Under the pieces are notes generated by a model, which searched no databases, was not told the DNA's origin, and saw only the letters and a program-made list of their open reading frames with translations. A DNA stretch of 64,000 nt, taken from assembly GCA_013396915.1 (NCBI GenBank), contig VWZL01002002.1, positions 248,001-312,000 on the forward strand. The letters are read 5' to 3'. The stretch is from Stercorarius parasiticus (Eukaryota > Chordata > Aves > Charadriiformes > Stercorariidae). Below, piece after piece: positions 11,823 through 29,400 of the stretch; the stretch's first letter is position 1, and every line of letters starts with the position of its first letter. The position numbers and the translations under genes are program-made.

Positions 11823-14347
11823 TCATAATTTGGATTTAGTAATTGCTGCTCACTAGAGAAATACCCTGTACAGTATAACTGAGAGTGGAATTTCTCTAGG
11901 AGAATGATTTTGAAGATTTGTACAATTCCCTGCGAATTAAGACAACAAGTAACTCAAATAAATACAACATTTCAATGTTGGAACCAGGGTGGAAATTCGC
12001 TATTTGGTGTGCAGATTTGTTGAAAATTTTCCCCTTTTTTCTTTCAGTCCTTTTTAGTGTTGATTTGAAGTGATTGACTGTATGGTGGAATCACCTCATT
12101 AAATGTGAATGATATATTGCAGATTAAGTGACCAAAGCTTGAGGAAATAGTTTTGGCATGGTGGAATTTTGCAAGGTAGTAATAAAGCTCCTCAGTCATT
12201 TCTAACATCTTTCTATGCTGTTGAATCTTCACTGTTGTGGCTGTGTTCCCTCTGGTGCAGTCTTCTTCCCAAACTGATTTCTCACCAAGACACCACAGGG
12301 AAGTCCCTGTGAAGCAGAAGATTTGACCTGAGTTGAACAGTAGCCTCATGTATGTGCCTGTTTCCTCACCAAATTCAGAAGTGTAAACGTTTTCTGCTTT
12401 GCTTTTTAGACCGGGAACATATATCATTAGGTTCTTATGGTGTTGCTTCTGACTTCTGACCTTTTAGCCTTGGCAAGCCTGCTGTTTGCCAGTCAAGGGA
12501 GCACCTCTAACTCAACGGCTTGGCTGCACAGGGTCTGTTGCCTACTGGCTTCATAGCGGGTTGCTGTAGACACTTAGCATTTACCATTGGACAGATTCAC
12601 ACCATTTCATCTTGGAATCTGCACTGCCTTGCTACTCCAGCCCAGACCAACCACTGCCCCTAGGGAAGCAGTAACCTTCTAAATATACAGTTGTCAGAAT
12701 CTTAACATTTTGTTACAGATCTGGAGGATTGGACAGTGACCCGTTATTTCCCTAAAAACATTTTAATTCCTTGCTCTATAAATATACAGAATAATTCCAT
12801 TAAATACTGTATAGCATATAAAAGTCTAGCACAAAGGTTACTTTTAAGCTTTGTTCTCTAAGTCCTACCATTCATTCAAGATGAGATCAGAGGTTCCAGC
12901 CTATGACAGTGTGAGATACGTAGTTTCCCAATGTGAGCACATGATCTAACAAGTTCATTACCGCATATAGCAAACTACTGCCTTTAGCTGACTTGTTATA
13001 ACTATGATGCACATGACCCAAACTCTAAGATAAAAAGCCTTGGTTTCAACCTCAGTGAATGTGCTGCAAGTTTGCAATAAGGCTGGTTCTGAAGCAAAAA
13101 TATACTCATTTACTACCACCAAAGCGGGCACCAGCTTGCCTGCACACTTCATCAGGTTTTGAGTGTCCGATAAAAAATACCCATGAGACATCATGACGAG
13201 ATACATGCCCAAGAGTCAATGAATGGGACTGCTATGGCAAGATGCACCCAGGAGACCCTTTTCACAGGCTCATTAAGGGCCCTCCCATTGGTCTGGATAC
13301 ACACATCAGAGTCAATGCATATCCTCCTTCAGCAATATGAAGGATGGAGGAGTAATACTGCTCAGTGCTCTTCCACTGCCAGTCCCTCACAGTTTAAGGT
13401 GATGGTCCATTTCTTCCTACAACAGTTGTAAAAGACAGCTGTGTTATCTGCTCTTGACCTTTATAAATGGCTTTATTCTCCCATGATAGCACAGGGTTCC
13501 CATTTTCTCCTCCAGGGCTTTTCAACATGATATCCTAGCACAAACAGGGCAAGTGGATTTGTTTGGACTATCTTCTGAGCATAAAAACATGTCCTGATAA
13601 CACCATAATAATGAGGTCATTCACGAGTGATGCAGTGCTGTTTCTTCTGAAGCCAAAACACTTCCAAAGCAGCTACTGCTTCTTTACAGTAGACAATGGG
13701 AGTGTAATAATGAACATACATGAAGAGTAATGCAAGGCGACAAAGATTTGTAAACTTCAGCTCTAAATGTATAGGTATTGCTTCCATGTCCCTGGATGTG
13801 ATCATAAAAAGAAATATTTTCATATGTTATACATATCTGGAAAAAGTACAAGAAATTACCAGAACTGATAGCTTTTTAAGCAATAATACTTAACACCTAT
13901 TGTAATGAAGTTGTTGACTGGAACATAACATTGTATTCCTGGCTGCCCTAGCATTTATGTTACCATTTGCTCTTGTTGAAAAATACCTCCTGCTACTCTG
14001 AGGGATCTTTTTATTATTGTCACAATTATTACAAAACAGTCCAGCAGAACAGCGTTGCAAGACTGTGAACTGTCTGTCATATTTGAATAATTCTTTCACT
14101 ATAGGCTGTTTTTCAGTAAATGTTACTTGGATTTACTAAGAATGCCCTTGAGATGTTTTGCCTGAATGCTTATTACAGAGCAATACACCTCACATAACCT
14201 CTTGCCATTAGGGCTTAGAATCCTGTGATTTCCTAGCATGGATTCAGCATTTTTAATTAGCAATGTTCTTTTTTAAAAGTTAAACCTCTAAAAATACAGA
14301 CAGAAATGAGAGAGTCGACTTTGTACTACAGAGAAAAGAAAAAATAA

Positions 14348-19063
<4,716 letters not shown>

Positions 19064-19242
19064 AAGCTCAAAAGAAACAAATGGAAGATAATGCTGATTT
19101 GATCCAAGAGGAATGCATATCAGAGAATGCAGATAACTCTACAGAAGAGCCAATTGAAGGAGGGCCAGATGCAGATGGGGATGGAGAAGAGATGACTGAT
19201 GGGATAGAGGAGGATTTTGATGAGGATGGCAGCAATGAGCTG
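19064..19242 (+). CDS. RALYL: RALYL coding exon: acidic C-terminal domain
   Basis: This 179-bp exon has acceptor TTCCTTACAG and donor GTAAGG at 19243. It completes Glu and encodes 59 residues: AQKKQMEDNADLIQEEC, then SENADNSTEEP, then a strongly acidic stretch GGPDADGDGEEMTDG and EEDFDEDGSNEL. The start continues the helix of the previous exon (KAEAEAQKK). The acidic Asp/Glu tail is a hallmark of the hnRNP C/RALY group. From memory, the mammalian protein has a slightly shorter GGPDADG-EEMTDG segment, so the extra DG here would be a lineage difference. The frame ends exactly between codons, ready for a phase-0 terminal exon. Confidence 0.96.
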
Positions 19243-22200
19243 GTAAGGAATAACCATGCCATGTCTGTCTATACAGTTGCTACAAGTAACCACAGAGAAC
19301 CAACAATCTTGGGTAAAAAAAGCTCACAGCAGCACTGTGATGTTCTGTAACTAGTGCCTAGTCCTACTTGCTTCAATACACTGCAGCATCAATTAAGCAT
19401 AGGGGCCTCAGAGGATAAACAAGAAAAATATATTTTACTACACTTCGTGATTTTAGAAAGGAAATGAAATGTTCTTTAAATTGGTTTACATTTATTACTT
19501 TAAATTTAATGGAATGTAGACGAGGGGGAAAAAAAAACGCAAGCAACCATGCTTTCCTAACTCTAGCATTTCAAAATCAAATAAGATTCTAGAATGGAGA
19601 ACTTTTTCATTAGTAAACATGTATGCCTCCATAATTCCCAGTCCCTGTCTTCCATGTGTATCTTCTGCAGGGTGTGTTGGTGGCTACAGATTTTCTTGAT
19701 GGAAGGATTTTTCCCTAAGAAATGTTCGGCCAAGAAATGTTTGGGTTTTCAGCCTGAGCCCGCACCTTTCATGAAATGCCCATCATGCTGTTAAACTTTT
19801 AAGTTCTTCTCGAGAAACATTAAAAAAATATTTTGAAAGTCAGATTTATACTTTTTTCTTCATTCCTAACAGGAATTGATCACTCACGTTGTTTTAGACT
19901 CTGTAATACTCTCCCTCTCTTCCCAGCTTTCATATTCTTTTGCTTTGAGCAGAAATCACTTCTGTTGCTCAGTGTCACTGTCCCTGCTTGCTTTTTAACA
20001 CACATCTAATGATGTCTGCACTGTAAAAATAATTCAGCAATGCCAAGAGAAATCAGTCAGTAATGGGCACAACTGAACCAACACCAAGGCTGGAGTAACA
20101 GGGCATGTGCATAACCAGTGTTTTGTACTGCTTTTTGTACTGCTTACTGAAAACGCATTTTAAACCTACTGCTAATTTGAGGGTCTATGTCTCCTTAGCC
20201 AGCAGAAGGCTCTCTTGAATTTATAAATCCTGAATAGCATGATGCCCAAGAGAAGCTACTACAACCTGAATCCCCTCAGCTTTTAACATGATGTAGAATA
20301 GATGACATTATCACTTTTTCCCAAAGGAACAGGTTCTCCTGTGCAGGTATGAGGGACCTTTGTAAGCAGTTGCCACTTTGAGTTTGGAGGAAGTTGAAAT
20401 TTTGTAATGCATAAATAGTTGTAAATATAAAATCCCACCATGGCTAATACCTAATCGGCTGAAGTGATATTAGCAATAGGGGTGACCACAGATTGGCAAG
20501 ACTTGTGGGGTTTGCACTAATTAGGTGTCAGACTCCCTACTACAGACACAAAGTGGGGAAGTTAACGTACAGTATATTAGCCTCTGATTGTTCAGTGCTG
20601 TCATTTCACCCAGTAGGTATGACATACTTAGCATATATCTACACTATATAATGAAGCATAATGTAGAAGAATTTTTTCATCTAGCAAAGGTCTTAGCAGG
20701 AAAGTTTCTAAAAAGCAAGCAGCACAGGAAGACTTCATTAGCAGTGAAAGCCTGGAATCGGCACCGCCTCATTTGCGCACTGCTGCTTCCAAGTTAGAAG
20801 GCCTTTCCAAGATTTATGTTATGGAATTAGTTGAAGTGCAATGTATTGCAGACACAGCTCCAAAGACAGCTTAGACTCTGTGTCACACATCTAAGGCGGG
20901 GGAGGAAATGAGCTCCAGTTTCTCTGCATGCCATTACTGAGTCCCTTGAGTGCCGGGAGGAGGTGGCTCACTGCACAGGGAGAGGGGCATCCTCTGCCTG
21001 TGCCCCAGCACTCATGAATGACATCTCCCCAACCCCGTCATGGTGGTAGCAAGGAAAGGACAAGTGCTTATGTGCATCATCTTGGTCAGGTGCAGCCTGT
21101 CCCAATGCCAGGGCAGTGGAACCAGGCAGCCTCTTGCTTTCCACCTTCCCAAACACTGGACCCTCTAGCCGAGAAGCTGGCAGTATTGTAGACTTTAAAT
21201 CTCAGAACCAAGGTTGCCACTGATGTAAAATCCTTTTGCTTTTCATCCTCCCTTGCCATTTTCCCCAAGCTTTAGAAGAGGCCATGTCACCTTAGTTTTG
21301 CTCCCTGCTACAATGGGACAATAATACTTTCTTTTGCAAAGCCTAGGGAGATCAGTGAATCAAAAACTGCTACGGATGGGATAAAGGATTGCTCTACATA
21401 GGATTAGTTCAAAGAAATCTCAGGCATTGGGTGTTTCCCATGGAGAGGCAATTATAAATTGAACTGAGCATCTTTCTTCAACAGTTTTTATCCCAACACT
21501 CAGCAGTATTGGCCAATATTGTTATAATATAAAGCTAGTAATTTATGATGCATATTATAATTTAGTCTGTTTTTCACTTATACTCACATATATTTATGTA
21601 AATATAATGGCCAGTTCCTATAAGTTTTATTTTCCATTCCAATCGGTGTTAGCTGTATAACTGGATAGTCAATAAGAATACTATCAAATATATAGTAAAC
21701 CCAGTAGGAATACTTGGGATTTCAGTCTGCTGCTACCTGTTCTATGCCCTGCTATCTAGCATTACCCTCTGTTTTGTGATAAGTGCAATAGATAGATAAG
21801 CTTGTTATAAAAAAAAAGAAGCCTTAACAGATGTTGTTTTCCTGTTTTATGAAAACTACGTTATTTAGGAAAAAGAGCTGACTAATAGCAAATGTGTCAT
21901 TTTGGAATGGAGCCAGTTGCAACTCATTTGATAGATAAAAAGGATGTTTAAGCAGGAAAAGTGTTAAATTGGAAACAATTAGGACAAACTTTCCATGTGT
22001 AAAAACATAACCTTGGACTCAGAATAAGAAATGCCCCTCCAAAGGGCATTTTTTAATGAAATCTATAATCTTTTCCAAACATAAAGTTAAAGGGATTTAG
22101 GATGATGATGAAAAAACCTCTTTTCTTTCATCACTAGGAGCAGCAGAGCAAATAGTAAAACATTTGAAATGGGCATAGCTAATGTTCTGAAGTCAGTTCA

Positions 22201-25200
22201 GCAACAAAAATTGGTTGTGAGTCCACTAGTCTGAAAAATGTTATTAGAGGGAGAGAGAAACATGACTTAAATTTAGATCTTAACCTTTTTTGCAGCGCTT
22301 CATATTTAGCCGTAAATCTCCTGGCAAGCCGTTTGCCAATAACCTGCTGCAGGACTCTTTTTGCTGAACGCAATACTGTTGTTTCTTTTCTGTTTCCCCT
22401 GTGACCATCCCCAAGGCTGTCAGTAATGGAGAGTGTTCAATAAGGGCAGACCCTTTGCCAGAGTCCAGGTGCTGCCAGAACGGAGCCTCTGAATCTGTGT
22501 ATGTGGGTCTGCATCTTTGGACTAGAGGACTCAAAAATATATTCCCTTCTCTATTGCTAATTCTAACTTGCAAAGGAAGTGACTCCGCAGGATGTATGCT
22601 GTGGGTTTAGGCGGTAGGATCAGTTCTCTAAATTCACACACTGTCTATTTGGAGGAGCAGGTTACTGCACATTAACTGAGTGATGGCAGCTGTCCTCATG
22701 CCTGCTTTCAGCCTAGACCAACTGTAAAGAAATGCGAAGTAGTTTAGCCTGCAGTCTGAGTTAAGTCAGGCATGGATTTAAGGAGACTTTAGCCTCTTCA
22801 TTTGCTTGCTTGGCTGCACACACTAAAACACATCACATTCAACAGCTACACACCTCCTTCATCCACCATTTAGATCAGGATGTTTTCCATCCCTGTATTG
22901 TCGTTTTCTATGGACTAAAGCCCTGCCCACAAACAGTCGTTTTTGATGAGCTGAAGCATGAAAAAGTTTTATGCCACAATAACTTGATTGTCCATCTGAA
23001 CTCCAATTCAAGACATGCTGCATTTGAAGTACCTCTACTGTCATCAAACATCACCTATTGGGAAAGTTTCTTTTATACCAACTGCTTGCCCACAAATGTG
23101 TCCCAGTAAATGTCTCCAGTGCTGCAGACACTCCAGCTTGAGGATGTTTTTAGAACAGTCCTCTCAGTCTTTTGCTACATTGACATACTGAAAAGTTGTT
23201 TAAATGGTGATATATGATCTAGCTATGTACGGATATGCTAGGAGATATTGATAGACCCAAACAGTTGACTTTAGCTTGCTCAGTGAAGAGTGTCATATGC
23301 TTCTCACACACCTGCTCTTACACATTGGCCTTCCACTGCCCCTTCTACAAGGGCATGAGATAATATATTGTAGCTATGTATATATATATAAAAAATAATC
23401 ACTAACCTGGAATGTAACTCCTGAGCGTACTCTACAACTCATGTCACTTAACTGATCACAAGAGATAGCTGGAGTGGATGAAAACTTCATGTCTGTTTCC
23501 TTTGCTCCTTTCGGATAAAAAAGCAAGTTGGTTATCCCAGATTTTACTGGACCCATGAGTCAGGCTTTCTTGCACTGAACAGTTTCTGGTTGCAGTGAAT
23601 TAAAAATCTGCGTGCTCCCTCTTAGTGACCACCCATCCATTCTTACTGCTTTCAATGTAAACTGTCCCAGAGCCACACTGTGAAGAAAGCAACACACCTA
23701 CACAGCTTCCCCCCTCACATGAAAGAAAACAAGCTCTTAGGAAGAAAGATCTTCATGTTTATGAAATTCACCTCACACACAAATCACAAACAGGCCACAA
23801 ATCTTTGGAGCACAAGTCATCAGTGACATCAAGCAGTTTTCAGGTGCCGGTCATGGTTTTAAATTGTAAGGAGTGGGAAGGAAAGCCAATAACCTCCTCT
23901 TACTCCTGTGGCTGCACAGCAGAGAGCAGAAAAGTCACCTTTGTAGCACAGTCCAATACACCTTTTGACATTTGAGAAGCAGCTTGGCCCCAGTGCCTCT
24001 GAAATAAGGTCTCTGTGCTTACTAGAAGTGGCGTCAGCAGTGTGTGGAATGGCTGAGAGCATGCAGGAAAAGCATTTCTGAATTCGTGTGTGTGCTGGTT
24101 TCCTTACTCTGCTCAGTTAGCAGCTGGACAACCTAATGTAGGCCCAGAGCATTTCATATAACTTCTCTGAACTCGTTTCAAATGGCACTAATCGATCATT
24201 GAGGAAGCACTGGTTCAAAATGAACTATAATTTATCATCACAATCCCCTTCTAAATAAGAAATGTGGCATCCAATTAATTAGCTGAAAGCCTGAAGTATT
24301 GTAGATTTGGAAAAAAAATCACTTACGGCTAATGCTTTATAAAATATCAACAAACTAATTAATTGGAATGAGTTATACACAAGCACTCATATCTATATTA
24401 CATTGCCTGAGAAGAATAGCTTCTATCAAACTGTCAGCCTTTCATAATAAATAACTATAATAATAACAGCACAGTGGTGGTTCAGTAGTTAAGCATTCAG
24501 CAGAGCAAACAGTGTTTTCTGGTAGAGCATGTGATCCCAATGATTTCAAATACAATAGATTTATGGTGTCGTAACTCAGATCAGACTCTGGTTAGTGCTT
24601 GGCTGGAATTTGAAGGATGTATTCACAGTCACAACACTGTGATTTTATGCTGGTGTAGCTATGCTAAAAATAATGAAGCCACACAAGCATTAGATGGGAG
24701 TTCTACAATAATGAGTCACCTTTAATGAGATGTCTTGAGAGGCATTTTTATTAAATTATATCAGAAACAAAAGGTACAGAGACTGTGCAAGGCCCAGTTC
24801 TAGTTACAACGTAGATTTACCGCAGTTATTTCAACAACAATTATAGTTCCCTTTCTATTAAGCATATTTCAGGAACACTTACCTCTCAAGGATATTTCAT
24901 TTCTTACTCTTGTCCTTTTCTTCACCTCTGCACTGCATGTTTTCAGTCTTTCGGATTTGTTTCTAACATCTGATAGAGAATCATGTTTCAAACATAAATG
25001 CCAGAAACTGCCACAGACAAAAAACTCAGGATAATCCTCTTCCTGCACTGAGTTTCATTATGCAAAAGTAAAAAAGTTATAACATAATAATAGCTATATT
25101 TCTTGTAAGAATTGATGCAAATATACCATTTAAATCAATGGACCCGACTAGTATTTTGGCTAAAGCTCATCAGAAACATTTTCGTCTCCTATAAGTAGTT

Positions 25201-26349
25201 AAAGGGAAATTAAAGTCATTTAATAACAAATTCGTATGAAGCAGTGAAACTTTCTTCACTTTCAATACTCTGCATGGGAATTCAGCAACAAAAATACTCA
25301 GCAGAGAGTAGAATAAGATCTACAGAAAAGGAATAAAAATTATTTGTCTGATTAATTTCATGTGGTTTAAGCTAAATTTTTCATATCTCAAATAGCAAGA
25401 TTGATCAAATATGTGACTATGTGATAGGACTGATACTTCTTAATTTATTGTTGTAATAAAACTGTATTTTTCATTGCTCTTTTAGATACATTTTTTTTTC
25501 TGTCAATAGCATCCGGGCAGACCAGACTGACTCTTCTATTATCAGCAGAATTAGGCTGATTAGGCATGTCAAAAAGATCAATAGCTACTGTGGCAATTTG
25601 CAGCTTGCTGAGTGCACTTATACAGAGTACTACGTAGGAAGAAAAAAGGACAAAACTTCTAATTAATGGTAATAGCCAAAGCAACGTTGTGCCAGAAATC
25701 TTATTTAGATTACTTTAAATATCATTGAAACCAAGCAAAATTTAGTCTTTTCGATGCACTGAGCATTTTGGACTTCATTGAAATCTAGCTTTCGGTGTCA
25801 GGGGAAACATGAATCTCTTCATTCCTAAGACAAATGAATAGGTAAAAGATTGTGTTCACTTGACAAATATCAGTGCAAGATGTTTGTACTTGAGCAAGCC
25901 AAGAAAGTCATTAGGGGCAGCATACCCGACAGATACAAATGTGTTGTACCTTCCAAAGCTGCAGTAAATCTAATAACCTGTGACTGAAAAGATGGAAAAA
26001 GTAATAAAAGCATGTCATGAAATCAAAAATTGTAAGAAACTTCCTGACATGCCCTTTTGTTATATTTAATATATGCAATAGCACAGTAGATGTGTTTGTT
26101 GTTCACACACTGTTGTATGAGTCATTGGAAAGGCCTTGCTACCAGCTCCTCCTCCTCATTTTTCCTGGCAGTCGATTTCTCAGAGATAGCTTCCTAAGTG
26201 GTGTTCAGGGTTTTAACCAGGTTAGTCCTGACTGGCTACATAATATTTTTCTAATTACTATTTACATCCTATCCCCTACATATCACAGGGGAACCTGCAG
26301 AAAATGCGAGCACTGTTATTGTGCACTTTGTGTATCTCTTTCTACTAGA

Positions 26350-26425
26350 CTTCCCTGCCTGTAATTGCGTATTTGTAAAATGAATGAGCAAAATAATTTC
26401 CCCACCTTTCACATCTATTCCTCTG
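26350..26425 (+). repeat. Possible MIR-type SINE 3' tail
   Basis: The run TTTGTAAAATGAATGAGCAA followed by AATAATTTCCCCACCTTTC resembles the 3' part of amniote MIR elements (TCTGTAAAATGGG followed by an ATAATA-rich stretch and an ACCTAC segment). The upstream core is not clear. It is short and degraded, and the similarity could be chance. Confidence 0.3.
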
Positions 26426-29400
26426 AATCTGCTCTATATTATTTAGTCCCCAATTAAAAGAAAAAAAACCTCAAAAGCATAAAACTTGTAAAACATTTAT
26501 AATGTCAGTAATATAAATAATTTACAGCCATTAGAATCTTATGGAGTTGATACAAAAGATCTTGAAAAGAATGGGCTTTTCTCCTGTTTATCTCTTTTTT
26601 TTAAGCAAAATATGGGGAACCAGGAAGTTTGGGTCCCATTCTCAGCTTTGCCACTGAGCCAACGTGGTGGGCAGTGCAGCTCTGCAGATCGAATGTGCAT
26701 GCAGACTCAGCCGCTCTTTCTGAGGTCAGACCAGTATGTGCCTTTGGCCCTACAGCCAACATGTGGGAAAGGAGCATTCCTCAAATATATGGGTTAAACT
26801 TACGAAAATTATATGCTTTCCAGGCAAGAAAACTGCAGATTTTATTTTTGCCCATTGAACAACATCAAATATACTCCTCAATGAATTTGGTTTACTTTTG
26901 CATTGCACCCTGCCATCAGTCTTGACCCGCCTGAAGCTTCAGTCATCATTTAACTCGCTACATTTTCTGCTAAGAATTATTAGCATGGCCTCTCTTTTTG
27001 AGGTCTGTCTATATGCAAGGCGACTCAGGACAGGTCCCTTCAGACCCAGCAGGGTGATCCCTGAAACCCTGCCAGCAGCTTCCAGCACAATGCCCAGACA
27101 CATACCGCAAGAGCAGGAAATGTCCGTCATCTACACCCTGTCAATTCCACCGAGCACAGAAGAACCACCTGTCTTCGGTAGTTTAAATGGGGTACATCTC
27201 TTCCGAGACAATAAATGGGTATAAATATTAAACGGAGGGGGCTTTTTGTTTGCTTTATTCTCTGAGAACCATTGTAAGAACTGGTCGCAAAATTCTGGTA
27301 TTTAGACTGCCCTAGACAACCTGAGGCAATGGCTGGTTATAGCCCAATGCTGCACGAGGATAGTTCTAAATACACTTATTTAGCAAGTGCCTGTCAACAC
27401 AGAGCGCTAGCTTGTACATGGGATTTAGAGCTTCGCAGAAGTTTGGCGATAAGTCTACTTGGAAACAGTAGCACAGCTGACTTCTTGGCAATATATCTGA
27501 CCAGAAAAAGAATTTCTGATTACTGCTTAACATGTTTGAATGTTTTTTAGAGATTGTCTAAGTGCTTTCTGTCAAGCACGTGCCCTGCCTTCCTGTGAAC
27601 CTGTGTTTTGAAAGGGTAGCTTCTGTGTTTTCACTGTTTTGTATGAGGGGGACTCTGCTGTTTGTTGACCCACTGTCAGTAGATCTATCATTATTCAGTA
27701 TTCATTACTCATTTTTGCACTAATTTCATTTTTGGGTTGTTTCTTTTTCTTTTTTTCTTTTTTTTAGGCAAGGCTTTGTGTTTATCTTAAGCTTTTAAGT
27801 AAGAATAAGATAGATATGGTGCTTGATGTTTCTGAGACATCAAAATATTTAATTTTAATAGCTCAGCTTCAAATGTCAAACACAATTGTGCCCTCAACTT
27901 AAAAAAAAAAGAAAGAAAATTAAAAAAAATGAAAAACTAAGCAACCTGTGAATTGATTCAGAGGCAAATAATTCCCTAGTATAATGTAATTGACCTTAAT
28001 ATTCAGTACCGGTAGCCCTTTGTGTTTATTTTATCTAAGTAAATCATAACTAGCTCCACAGGTTTTGCTAGCCTAAAATTTATGAGCATAGAGTCATCCT
28101 CTGACTGCAGTTCAGAAACGAGGACAGCCAAACACTTACCACCCAGAAGCAAACCTAGATCCCGTTTCAGGGGGGAGTGATGGTAGTTTATAAAAAAGAT
28201 CGCAAGCTTTTTTCTGTAACTTGTGGCTTGTAAAGAAACATCAGATTTAATTGAAGTAACTCAATACTTTAAATGTGCAGACTGATTTCAATTTCCACCC
28301 CTGAATATTTTTGCCAATGTAATTTTCACAAATTCTGGTGGTGAAGCTCTTCTTTTATCTCCCTGTATTTTATCTGACTCCAGTAGACTTTGGATGACTT
28401 GTGGAAGGTGCTGGGTTGGGTTTGGTTCACTTTTAGTATTTGCAACCGACATTCCTCTATGCTGGTTAGGGAGAATAGGCATCAGAATAGTAACCTAGCA
28501 TAGATACCAAAGTGGTAGTACGAGCCACAGTGGGAAAGTGGTGAGAGAACAGGCAGAGGGGACTGGTATTTTCCAGATGCTCACTGGGACACTGAAATCC
28601 TCCACAATGACTTAGGCCAGCCATTGGGTTTGTGTTTGTCTATGGATTTGAGCCTATCAGCTTAATCCTCAAATCCTTAGATTTAACTGAAATTGAGCAA
28701 TTGCCATGCATCACACATATTTCCTGGTGTGTCAGTCTTTGAAAATAAATAGCTTTAGTTCCCCTAGAAAACACTCATTTCACAGGCTTTATCAGTATGC
28801 TTGAGCCTCAAGAATGGTGAATGAAAAACCCTCAGAGGAAACATTTTTCTGTCGAAAGTCTTCATGCAAGCAAAGAGGGGTAAACACTGAAAAGTCGAAA
28901 GGTTGTTATTTTTCCATATAAAAAGATATAAATTTTAAATCTGTTTTTATTTTTTCAATAGAAATTACAGAGCCACTGCAGTTAGTGACCCAATTATTCC
29001 AAAAGGTCTCAGGTTTTTGAGAAAATATAAATGTGTTACTAAGAAGATTTTATGCATGATTAATACCAAAACATGAAAGGCAGATTGAATTTATCTGTAC
29101 GTAGGCATTTACAGACCTCAGAAAAGGGAAGTTATTTAGAAGGTGATAGAACTGTAATTGCCGTTTCAACAAAAAAGCAATCAGTGAAGAATAAAACAAG
29201 CTCAGGCTGCTAAAACGAAGATTTGGAAGTTAATCAAATGCCATCTTATGCTGTTATGCTGATAGACGTATCTGAAGTTTCCAAATTGTTGTTGCTATTG
29301 ATTTCTAAAAGGACACTACAGTTTTATAAAGTCTTTCAAAAAGAGTAAGTTGTGTCCCAGCCACAATAAACAGGGAATCAAAAAGCTGAATACTTCTCTG

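Noticed and set aside
24470..24560. tRNA-like A box (TGGTTCAGTAG)
   Set aside because: No matching B box or cloverleaf is visible, so neither a tRNA gene nor a tRNA-derived SINE can be supported.
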